DNA of 19,308 nucleotides, from positions 1-19,308 of the forward strand of contig CBFDCQ010000063.1 in NCBI GenBank assembly GCA_965603355.1, read 5' to 3'. This DNA is from CBFDCQ01 sp965603355 (lineage in GTDB: Bacteria > Hydrogenedentota > CAZGCA01 > CBFDCQ01). Below are positions 7,326-14,512 of this stretch, one piece after another. Position 1 is the first letter of the stretch. Every line of letters begins with the position of its first letter. The notes beneath the pieces were generated by a model. That model saw only the letters and a list, made by a program, of their open reading frames with translations, did no database searches and was not told the origin of the DNA. The position numbers and the translations under genes are program-made.

Positions 7326-7759
7326 CGCTTGACCTCCCTGCTGTACTTATCGAACTTGCTCTTGTAGACTCGCTCTCGAATTACTGAAATGAGAAGTATC
7401 AGTATCCCAATGATGGGCGCCGCCACTATCACCTTTTCGAGCGCTTGAATGGTGGGATCCTTCACGAAACAATACACACCCCAGGCTATCCACGCGATAA
7501 GCCCAAGTACAAAGATCATCCACCCGGCGCTTCTTTCCAGCCGATTGTACACCCTCGACCAGTAATCGTCCCAGACCTCTTTAGCCGGCTCTATGAACCT
7601 CATCTCGCTCGTCACCTCCACAAGGTTCCTGAGTTTCTCGTATTCCGTTCGGCACCCGTCGCACGCCGCCAGATGTTTCTCGACCGCGTGGCGGTCCTTC
7701 TCATCAAGTTCTCCATCGATGTAGCCGGACAGCAACGTTTTTACATCTTCACACTGCAT
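7322..7759 (-). CDS. Membrane-anchored zinc-finger (ZAS/zf-HC2) anti-sigma factor
   Basis: Residues 1-50 form an anti-sigma zinc domain: Cys3 and the HxxxCxxC motif at H29-C33-C36 (HLAACDGC), with GYIDGELDE between them. Two hydrophobic helices follow (about 80-99 and 110-127), then a short basic C-terminal tail. Such proteins hold an ECF sigma factor at the membrane until a signal releases it; the partner is presumably the sigma factor two genes upstream. A Cys-bearing ZAS motif can be redox-sensitive in relatives such as RsrA, but that cannot be read from sequence. A GGGGAGG lies about 13 bases before the ATG, an unusually long spacing, and no alternative in-frame start exists before a stop codon. 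Confidence 0.9.
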   Translation of the reverse strand: MQCEDVKTLLSGYIDGELDEKDRHAVEKHLAACDGCRTEYEKLRNLVEVTSEMRFIEPAKEVWDDYWSRVYNRLERSAGWMIFVLGLIAWIAWGVYCFVKDPTIQALEKVIVAAPIIGILILLISVIRERVYKSKFDKYSREVKR

Positions 7760-7840
7760 AACAGCTCAAACACCTCCCCTTGCACGCCGCAGCCGGCTCC
7801 AGCCCGAAGCGGCAGGCATCGGTTCAACCACGCTCGTCAC

Positions 7841-8029
7841 TCAACGCTCCGTCATAAGATTGGCCACGATGGCGTTCAGTGCGTCGGCAATCGACTCGTG
7901 AGCTTTCATCCCTCTCCACACTGCAACTAGAAGAAGAATGAAGCCGATCGCCATCCCGATCCAGAGAAATAGGAAAAACAGCACTCCTAACCCTGACGCT
8001 ATTCCCATTGGTGCTCCTACTGATTGCAT
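7841..8029 (-). CDS. Small membrane protein (62 aa) between sigma and anti-sigma genes
   Basis: A 62-residue ORF with a good ribosome binding site (GAGGTG, seven bases before the ATG), 24 bases after the sigma factor gene. Residues about 10-40 are strongly hydrophobic (GVLFFLFLWIGMAIGFILLLVAVW), long enough for one membrane helix or a tight hairpin. An amphipathic tail follows with MKAHESIADALNAIVANL. I recognise no family. Its position inside a sigma/anti-sigma pair suggests a modulator or sensor of that pair, or a target of it; this is inference. The spacing, ribosome binding site and clean hydrophobic profile make it likely real. Confidence 0.75.
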   Translation of the reverse strand: MQSVGAPMGIASGLGVLFFLFLWIGMAIGFILLLVAVWRGMKAHESIADALNAIVANLMTER

Positions 8030-8053
8030 TTAGCTTCACCTCTCTCTGTTTCG

Positions 8054-8629
8054 CTACCCGCCATGATTGGCGGTGTCCTCCAGCATCTCTCTCAGGCGCT
8101 GCCGAGCGGAATGGAGCCGCGACATAACCGTACCCGTTGGGCAACCCAGCGTTTCCGCCATCTCCTTGTAGGACATGCCCTGGAAATGCCGTAACATTAT
8201 GATCTCGCGGTGGTCCGGCTCCAACATCCCTATCGCTGTCATTACACTCTCACGCTGTTCCGTCTTCTCCGCAGCCTCATCGGGCCGCGCACACGTGTCG
8301 AGGGCTCGGAAACCGCTCTCCTCGAGCTCGTCGAGGGACCTTTCATCACGCCGCCGGACACGTCTCAAATGGTTCAGACAGTTGTTCCTTACTATTGTAT
8401 AGAACCACGGGAAAAAGGCAAACTCCACCTTGAATCTTTTCAAGGCTCGAAACGCTTTAACGAACGAATCCTGGGAGACATCCAGAGCGTCCTCGTGGTT
8501 TCCTACAAAGGAGAGCGCTGCAAAGTATGCTTTTCTCTTGTACCTGTCCACGAGCTGTTCGAACGCCTCGATTTCGCCTCGTTTCGCTCTGATAACGAGC
8601 GCCCGGTCATCTGTCACGTAGTGATTCAT
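8054..8629 (-). CDS. ECF-type RNA polymerase sigma factor
   Basis: The 191-residue protein has only sigma regions 2 and 4, as in extracytoplasmic-function sigma factors. Region 2 (about 20-92) includes AFEQLVDRYKRKAYFAAL, DALDVSQDSFVKAF and the WFYTIVRNNCLNHLRR stretch used in -10 recognition. Region 4 (about 128-182) includes LEPDHREIIMLRHFQGMSYKEMAE and the helix-turn-helix ending GTVMSRLHSARQRLR. It directs RNA polymerase to a stress or envelope regulon and is probably restrained by the ZAS protein downstream. It begins 33 bases after the glycohydrolase gene. The start is ATG at 8629 with AGAGAG upstream. Confidence 0.95.
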   Translation of the reverse strand: MNHYVTDDRALVIRAKRGEIEAFEQLVDRYKRKAYFAALSFVGNHEDALDVSQDSFVKAFRALKRFKVEFAFFPWFYTIVRNNCLNHLRRVRRRDERSLDELEESGFRALDTCARPDEAAEKTEQRESVMTAIGMLEPDHREIIMLRHFQGMSYKEMAETLGCPTGTVMSRLHSARQRLREMLEDTANHGG

Positions 8630-8662
8630 ATCCGCTCTCTGTATACACCCAACCCGCCCGCT

Positions 8663-9643
8663 TTATTCGGACAAACAGCCTCCGGCCTTCTTATTGAACA
8701 ACTGAGCGCCGAGATCGCTGATTATTCGGCTGTCCTTAACCCCTTCGCGGAGGTGTTGCGGTATCGCGTAAACGCCGTTGAACGCGCCACTTATCGCGCC
8801 CGTGATCGCACCCGTGCTGTCGACGTCGCCGCCCATATTGATCACCGTCCTGACAGCAGCGCAGAAATCGCCCGGATGTTTCAGGAACGCGTAAAACGAC
8901 GCCAACACCGTGGGGATGACGAACGCGGTGACGCCAAACGAGGTGTCGTGCCCTTGCCAGCCCTCGTTGATTATGGTGCGGATGGCATCGGCTTCGTCCG
9001 CTTTCATCAGTGCAGGAATCTTGTCCACGGCACGGGCGAATTCGGCGCTATGATTCAAGATGCCGAGGCTGACATGCCCGACGAAACCTCCCGCAAGGAT
9101 CTCGCCTCTCTGAACGAGGTACGCCACGGCACTGGCGACGGCGATTGCGCCCGATACGGCCCTTTCATCCTTATGCGTGATGACGCTCACCGCAGCAGCA
9201 TCTTTCACGAGCTTCTCCGGTGCATCGTAGTCCCAGAGCCCGATTGGGCTGGCGCGCATAGCCGTTCCATTGCCGGCACGTCCGGGCGCGGTCCCGCAGT
9301 CGTCCCAGTCCGCATCGCCGCGGATGTACCGCCGCATCGCCTCCGAACAGCTTGCGCCGGGCCCGACAATCTCGCCGGAACGCCACAGTTCGGCGAACTT
9401 CTCCGCGACTGCCTTACCTTTGATCTCGCCATCTTCAAGCACGGCTCTGACGATCGCGAGGGTCATCTGCGTATCGTCGGTATACTGGCCGCGCGGAAAG
9501 CCGGCGATCGATGCGTAATCCGGTACGCCTTCCTGAAACAGCTTGTTCGCGCCCACACCCTCATACGGCGCGCCGAGAGCGTCGCCTACTGCGCAACCGA
9601 GAATGGCACCTATGAATCGCTCTTTCAGAACTGGTTGTGTCAT
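8663..9643 (-). CDS. ADP-ribosylglycohydrolase (DraG/ARH family)
   Basis: Enzymes of this family remove ADP-ribose from proteins or related small molecules using two divalent metal ions. The 326-residue protein has the family landmarks in order: GDALGAPYEG (20-29), metal-binding YTDDTQM (54-60, with T55, D56, D57), GNGTAMR (125-130), and the second metal motif GGDVDSTGAITGA (271-283, with D273, D275, T277). Length is normal. Its ATG overlaps the stop of the Nudix gene by four bases (9643-9640), so the two are almost certainly co-translated. Released ADP-ribose would be the natural substrate of that Nudix enzyme. The exact substrate (arginine, serine or an O-acetyl or crotonyl compound) cannot be told from sequence. 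Confidence 0.93.
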   Translation of the reverse strand: MTQPVLKERFIGAILGCAVGDALGAPYEGVGANKLFQEGVPDYASIAGFPRGQYTDDTQMTLAIVRAVLEDGEIKGKAVAEKFAELWRSGEIVGPGASCSEAMRRYIRGDADWDDCGTAPGRAGNGTAMRASPIGLWDYDAPEKLVKDAAAVSVITHKDERAVSGAIAVASAVAYLVQRGEILAGGFVGHVSLGILNHSAEFARAVDKIPALMKADEADAIRTIINEGWQGHDTSFGVTAFVIPTVLASFYAFLKHPGDFCAAVRTVINMGGDVDSTGAITGAISGAFNGVYAIPQHLREGVKDSRIISDLGAQLFNKKAGGCLSE

Positions 9644-10179
9644 TTGGAAGGTAGGTCGATGTTCAGCCAGCCTGAGACCGCCGCCAGCCCTACAATAGTC
9701 TTCGCGTCACGAATCTCACCGGCAGCTACCATCTCCTTAGCCCGCTGCAGACGAAACCTCTCTGTAACAAGAGATTCATCCTCATCGAGCTCCTGACGAC
9801 CGGGCGTCAGCTCCCTTGCTGCGAAAAGGTGCATGAACTCGTCGCAGAACCCCGGCGTCGAGTAGAACTCCAGAAGCGGCCGTATCTGGCCGGCCCGGTA
9901 ACCCGTCTCCTCTTCGAGCTCACGCACCGCGCACTCCTGCGGTGACTCGCCCGGTTCCAGCGTTCCCGCAGGAAGCTCCCAAAGCCGGGCATCAGCGGCG
10001 AATCTGTACTGTTTGACAAGAAGCACTTCCGTATCGGAAATCAGAGGTACTATGACCACCGCACCGCTATGCCGCACAATTTCCCGGATGAACTCACCTT
10101 TGCCGGGAATCGAGACCTTATCCCTGGTTACTTTGAATACTTTACCGCTGAATATCTCTCCGAGTCGGGTGCTATTCAC
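9640..10179 (-). CDS. Nudix hydrolase, ADP-ribose pyrophosphatase type
   Basis: The Nudix box is complete: G72, E78, then RELEEETGY at 86-94, fitting Gx5Ex7REUxEExGU. The N-terminal part (HSGAVVIVPL, LLVKQYRFAADARLWELPAG) and the STPGFCDE segment after the box are typical of the ADP-ribose pyrophosphatase branch (NudF/AdprP), which splits ADP-ribose into AMP and ribose 5-phosphate. Length (179 residues) is usual for that group. The gene overlaps both neighbours by four bases: the diguanylate cyclase upstream (10179-10176) and the glycohydrolase downstream (9643-9640). Pairing with the glycohydrolase supports an ADP-ribose substrate. Confidence 0.92.
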   Translation of the reverse strand: MNSTRLGEIFSGKVFKVTRDKVSIPGKGEFIREIVRHSGAVVIVPLISDTEVLLVKQYRFAADARLWELPAGTLEPGESPQECAVRELEEETGYRAGQIRPLLEFYSTPGFCDEFMHLFAARELTPGRQELDEDESLVTERFRLQRAKEMVAAGEIRDAKTIVGLAAVSGWLNIDLPSK

Positions 10180-11207
10180 CGCGCCTTCTTCTTTCCCGAA
10201 GCCTGTTTACGAGGTTGTACCTTGGGGGCGCTTTCCTCTTTCTTCTCTTCTTCCACCTTGACCATATCCTCGGGCAGGTACACTTCCACCCTATTGCGTC
10301 CGTTCTTCTTGGCGAGATAAAGCGCCACATCGGCGCAATGCACGAACTGTTCCGGCGTTTCCGCCCCCGATCCAATGAAGCTCGCGACTCCGAAACTCGC
10401 CGTGACCTCAGATTTCTTCCTCGAGCCCCGGAACAGGCTCGTCTCGGCCTCCTGTCGGATTTTCTCGGCGACAGTCCACGCGCCCTCGTAATCGGTGTTG
10501 GGCAGAAGCAGCACGAACTCCTCCCCACCGTACCGCGCAGCAATATCGATGCTTCGTATGTGACTTCTCAGCAGCCTGCCATAATTGGTCAGGACCGTGT
10601 CGCCCGCTTGATGACCGTAAGTGTCGTTGAACTCCTTGAAACCGTCGAGGTCCGTCAGGACGCACGATAGGTCCAGCCCGAACCGTTTGGCCCTATCGAA
10701 CTCCTGCTCGCACACCTGATCGAAGTAGCCCCGATTATAAATAGTAGTGAGCGAATCCGTGATGGCGGCACGTTTGAGGTTTTCCGTTGCTATCTGTAAG
10801 GCGGCGTGTGACTTAAGCAGCTCGTCGACCTCGGCCTTCTTCCTGATTTGCGCCTCTACTTTGGCCGCCACCTCGTCGGGATGAAACGGTGGTCCTACGT
10901 ATCCGTCGGCACCCACCTTCACGGCATCCACCCTGTCCTCGGGCAGGTTGTCTGTGAGCATAAGTACGACCCTTGTGCTGGCCGTAACGGCGTTGTCCTT
11001 GATCCGGCGGCACAACGTGTACCCGTCGAGTCCGGCAAGGTTGTCCTGCACAAGCACCAGGTCCGGCGGGTCGCCAAAGGCCGTCTCCAACGCGGACCTG
11101 CCGTCTCGCACGTGGACGACTCCATATTGATTGGAGCGAAGCAGTTCAAGAACCGGAAGAGCCCAGGCGGATCCTTCCTCAACCAACAGTACGGTATGTG
11201 CGGCCAC
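10176..11207 (-). CDS. Receiver-GGDEF protein, probable active diguanylate cyclase
   Basis: Residues 1-125 form a receiver domain with acidic E10/E11, D55 as likely phosphoacceptor and T85. The conserved Lys of the (T/S)KPF motif is replaced by Pro (GYVGPPF, position 106), so phosphorylation switching may be impaired or altered. After a helical linker comes a full GGDEF domain (about 146-310): TDLDGFKEFND (metal and substrate residues), inhibitory site RSID (218-221) and GGEEF (227-231). All residues needed for synthesis of cyclic-di-GMP from two GTP are present, with product inhibition likely. A Lys/Glu-rich tail (from about 318) ends in GKKKAR and looks disordered. It begins 50 bases after the EF-G-like gene and overlaps the Nudix gene by four. 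Confidence 0.93.
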   Translation of the reverse strand: MAAHTVLLVEEGSAWALPVLELLRSNQYGVVHVRDGRSALETAFGDPPDLVLVQDNLAGLDGYTLCRRIKDNAVTASTRVVLMLTDNLPEDRVDAVKVGADGYVGPPFHPDEVAAKVEAQIRKKAEVDELLKSHAALQIATENLKRAAITDSLTTIYNRGYFDQVCEQEFDRAKRFGLDLSCVLTDLDGFKEFNDTYGHQAGDTVLTNYGRLLRSHIRSIDIAARYGGEEFVLLLPNTDYEGAWTVAEKIRQEAETSLFRGSRKKSEVTASFGVASFIGSGAETPEQFVHCADVALYLAKKNGRNRVEVYLPEDMVKVEEEKKEESAPKVQPRKQASGKKKAR

Positions 11208-11257
11208 CTCTCAACTCCTTCCCTGGGGCGGGAATCCTCCTGAAAGGCAGCAGGGCG

Positions 11258-13312
11258 CTACCTTTCCTTCTTCTCCTTCTGCTCGGCAGCCTCAGCGATG
11301 ATCTTCTGAGCTGCGCGATCGGGAACCTCGTCGTATTGGAGGAATTTCATGGTATAGGAGCCTCGGCCTCCGGTCATCGAGCGGAGCTCCGTGGAATATC
11401 TCAACATCTCCGCTTCGGGCACGGTCACTCTGATAATCTGCTTGCCGCCGGGACCGGAGCCCATACCGAGAATCCTGCCTCTGCGACTGTTGAGATCGCC
11501 TGTAACGTCACCCATGTACTCCTCCGGGACCGTAATCTCGGCCTCGACGACAGGTTCCAGCAGACAATGCTGCACCTGCTGCACGGCTTTCTGTAACGCC
11601 ATGGAGCCGGCTATCTTGAACGCCATATCGGATGAGTCTACCGTATGGTAGGTGCCGTCGTAGAGCGTGACGCGAACGTCAACGACTCGGTATCCGGCTA
11701 TGACCCCCCGTTCCATTGCCTCGTACACTCCCTTCTCAACGGCGGGAATATAGTTCTTCGGCACCACCCCGCCGACGATCTTGTCGACGAACTCGAATCC
11801 TTCTCCGCGCGGCAACGGTTCTACCTGGAGCCACACGTCGCCATACTGACCGCGGCCTCCCGACTGTCGCTTATACTTGCCCTGGATTTTCGTGGAGGAT
11901 TTGATCGTCTCTTTGTAAGCGATCTTGGGCGGTCTGGTCTCGGCCTCAACGTGGAACCTCTGTTTGAGCCGGTCCATTATGATATCCAGATGCAGGTCGC
12001 CCCTTCCGGCGATCACCGTCTCGTTTGTCTGCTCGTCTCTGGACTGGCTGAAGGTCGGGTCCTCCTCCGCTATTCGGCGCAAAGCCGAGGCTATCTTGTC
12101 CTCATCGGCTCTGGTCTTTGGCACTATGGCAAGTCGTACCATCGATGGGGGAAACTGTATCGGTGGGAGGTTCATCGGGGCTGACCGCGTGCAAACCGTG
12201 TCGCCGACCGACGTGTTCTTCAGTTTAGCCACCGCAACCAGGTCTCCCGGTCCAACGGTCGCAACCGGCACCTGTTCCTTCCCCTGCAAGAAGAACAGCT
12301 GACCTATACGCTCACCCGCGCGCTTCGTAGCGTTGTAGAACTGCGTATCGGACGCGAGCGATCCTGAAAATACTCTGAAAAAGGTCAAGTTGCCTACATA
12401 TGGGTCGTTGAAAACCTTGAACACCAAGCCAACCAGTGGCTCATCCTCAGAGAACTTGACAGCAACTGCGCCACCGTCCGAGTCGGCAGCCTCCAGTTCC
12501 GGGCGTTCCGTCGGCGAGGGCAGAAAGCCTGTAATAGCTCCAAGCAGTTCCTCCAACCCGATCCCCTTCTCAGCCGAACCGCATACCACGGGAACAACGT
12601 TCCTGGCAAGCACGGCCTTGCGGAGTCCGCTTACAACCTCCTCCGGGGACAAAGCGCCCTCTTCGAGATACTTCTCGAGCAGAACATCATCGCCCTCCGC
12701 CGCCGCCTCGATAACTTTCTCTCTATACTTGCTGTACTGATCCTTCAGCTCAGCTTCCACATCTTTCTCGTCCGCCTTGACGAGGTCTATAACACCGCTA
12801 AACGAGTCCCCTTTGCCCACCGGCAGAGTAAGGGGAATGCATTGGACCCCATAGCCGGCACCCAGTTCGTCAAGCACTCGATAGAAATCGGCGTTGTCCT
12901 TGTCGAGCCTGTTAATCATGACAAGGCGAGGCAGGTTGTTCTCGTCCGCGTACCGCCAGCAATTATCCGTGCCGACCTCAGCCCCGGCCGCGCCGTCTAC
13001 CACGACGATGACGCTATCCACGACGCGAATAGAGGCCGCCACCTCGCCTATGAAATCGGCATATCCCGGGTTATCAACGATGTGTATCCTGCACCCGTCT
13101 CTGTCCAGATGCATCAAGCTCAGGCAAATCGTATGACCGCGGGCAATTTCGTCCGACATGTAGTCTCCGACGGTGTTCCCCTCCTCAACGCTTCCCAGTC
13201 TTTTCGTCATGCCGCAAGCGTTCAGCAACCGTTCGACCAGAGTTGTCTTCCCACTGCCGCCGTGACCAACAAGCCCAACGGTACGGAGCTTCGCGGGTTC
13301 GTGTTTTGCCAT
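11258..13312 (-). CDS. EF-G-like translational GTPase (EF-G2 type)
   Basis: The 684-residue protein has the five-domain layout of elongation factor G. G1 is GHGGSGKT (16-23), G3 is DNPGYADF (80-87), G4 is NRLDK (134-138); domain IV carries SGGRGQYGDVW and the C-terminal domain ends in TGGRGSYTMKF. It differs from canonical EF-G: the catalytic His of DTPGHVDF is Tyr84 and switch I is altered (SDEIARGHTI). Such changes mark the EF-G2-like subgroup (for example Thermus EF-G-2), whose role is less clear than ordinary translocation. The usual fusA presumably lies elsewhere; no str operon is present here. The start chosen is the ATG at 13312, since GGAGG sits five bases upstream; a GTG at 13324 and an ATG at 13315 are alternatives. 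It follows the HtrA gene by 69 bases. Confidence 0.92.
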   Translation of the reverse strand: MAKHEPAKLRTVGLVGHGGSGKTTLVERLLNACGMTKRLGSVEEGNTVGDYMSDEIARGHTICLSLMHLDRDGCRIHIVDNPGYADFIGEVAASIRVVDSVIVVVDGAAGAEVGTDNCWRYADENNLPRLVMINRLDKDNADFYRVLDELGAGYGVQCIPLTLPVGKGDSFSGVIDLVKADEKDVEAELKDQYSKYREKVIEAAAEGDDVLLEKYLEEGALSPEEVVSGLRKAVLARNVVPVVCGSAEKGIGLEELLGAITGFLPSPTERPELEAADSDGGAVAVKFSEDEPLVGLVFKVFNDPYVGNLTFFRVFSGSLASDTQFYNATKRAGERIGQLFFLQGKEQVPVATVGPGDLVAVAKLKNTSVGDTVCTRSAPMNLPPIQFPPSMVRLAIVPKTRADEDKIASALRRIAEEDPTFSQSRDEQTNETVIAGRGDLHLDIIMDRLKQRFHVEAETRPPKIAYKETIKSSTKIQGKYKRQSGGRGQYGDVWLQVEPLPRGEGFEFVDKIVGGVVPKNYIPAVEKGVYEAMERGVIAGYRVVDVRVTLYDGTYHTVDSSDMAFKIAGSMALQKAVQQVQHCLLEPVVEAEITVPEEYMGDVTGDLNSRRGRILGMGSGPGGKQIIRVTVPEAEMLRYSTELRSMTGGRGSYTMKFLQYDEVPDRAAQKIIAEAAEQKEKKER

Positions 13313-13381
13313 CATACCCTCCACAACTTGCTTTTGCCGTCCAACCTCAGAGCGCGTCTGGCCGGACCAAGCCCCCTGCGC

Positions 13382-14512
13382 CTAACGGGACACCTCCTGG
13401 GCCCGTAACTCGAACCTCATATCGCGCTCTTTCCTCTTTACATCCAAAACTACCAGGTCGCCAACGAGAACGTCAACGGTCGCAACTTCGAGATCCGCCG
13501 TGCCCGTTACCTCTTCACCGTTAATAGCGGTTATCATATCGCCCGGTTTCAGGCCGGCACGCTCTGCCGCGCTGTCCGGCAAAACCTCGAAGACTACAAC
13601 GCCTCGGTCGGTCTCAAGCCCAAGCTCTTTCGCCAGCGCCGGACCTACTTCCCCCAAACGGAACCCCCACCAGATCTCTCTGACTGTCCCGTAACGCAGT
13701 ATCTCCTCAGCAACCCTTTTGGCGCGGCTAATCGGTATGGCGAAACCTAGACCCTGGTACCCGCCGGTCTTGGACACGATAAAGGCGTTTATTCCTATAA
13801 CCTCCCCCAAGGCGTTCACGAGAGGCCCGCCGCTGTTCCCCTGGTTTATCGCCGCATCGGTCTGTATCATACCACGATATACCCTGTTTCCGCCACCCAC
13901 TTGTGTGAACGTTCTGTCAGTGGCGCTGACTACGCCTACGCCGACTGACGGGCGAGGGTCGTTTATGATCAAACCGAACGGGTTGCCGATGGCGATGGCC
14001 CATTCTCCTATCATCAGATCGCCGGAGTTGCCCAGCGGTGCATGAGGTAGACCTTCCATGTCAATCTTGAGCACGGCGATGTCGGTCAGCCTGTCCGCAC
14101 CAACAAGTTTTCCCTCGCACCTACGACCGTCCGGCAGCATCACATCGATTGCCGTGGCGTAATTCACGACATGTTCGTTCGTCAGGATGTGTCCGCGCTC
14201 ATCAAATATAACACCGGAACCTATCCCTTGAACCTTTCGCACGACGCGGCGGCCAAACGGGGATACGAACGGCCCGAAGAATTGGCTCATGAGGGGGTCG
14301 CGCTCCTCAACAACCCTGCGCTGGACAACCGTGATGCTCACTACCGCCGGGCTGACTCTCTCCACCGCCGCTACGATTGCGTTGCGGCGAGAGGTTGAGA
14401 CATCCACCGAGGCACCGCTCTGGGCGAAAGCAGCTAAAACGACCGCGCCCGTCGCAGTAGCAGCCAGTACCGCGACGAGCGCAGCCCTAGTTCGAAGGGC
14501 ATTCAGACTCAC
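13382..14512 (-). CDS. HtrA/DegP-like serine protease with one PDZ domain
   Basis: An N-terminal hydrophobic segment (about 10-30) acts as signal peptide or membrane anchor, placing the enzyme in the envelope. The trypsin-like domain carries the full triad: H114 (LTNEHVV), D144 (LTDIAVLKI) and S227 (GNSGGPL). A single PDZ domain (about 285-365) includes VLPDSAAERAGLKPGDMITAINGEEV. These proteases degrade misfolded envelope proteins and may be regulated by peptides bound to the PDZ domain. At 376 residues it matches the DegS/short HtrA class rather than two-PDZ DegP. It starts at a GTG (14512) that overlaps the dnaA stop (GTGA), so it is translationally coupled to dnaA, an unusual neighbour for a protease. 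Confidence 0.95.
   Translation of the reverse strand: MSLNALRTRAALVAVLAATATGAVVLAAFAQSGASVDVSTSRRNAIVAAVERVSPAVVSITVVQRRVVEERDPLMSQFFGPFVSPFGRRVVRKVQGIGSGVIFDERGHILTNEHVVNYATAIDVMLPDGRRCEGKLVGADRLTDIAVLKIDMEGLPHAPLGNSGDLMIGEWAIAIGNPFGLIINDPRPSVGVGVVSATDRTFTQVGGGNRVYRGMIQTDAAINQGNSGGPLVNALGEVIGINAFIVSKTGGYQGLGFAIPISRAKRVAEEILRYGTVREIWWGFRLGEVGPALAKELGLETDRGVVVFEVLPDSAAERAGLKPGDMITAINGEEVTGTADLEVATVDVLVGDLVVLDVKRKERDMRFELRAQEVSR

Noticed and set aside
8210..9796. A 528-codon open frame on the + strand
   Set aside because: It is antisense to the sigma factor, glycohydrolase and Nudix genes, all of which have complete motifs on the minus strand; the + product has no recognisable domain and results from codon bias.
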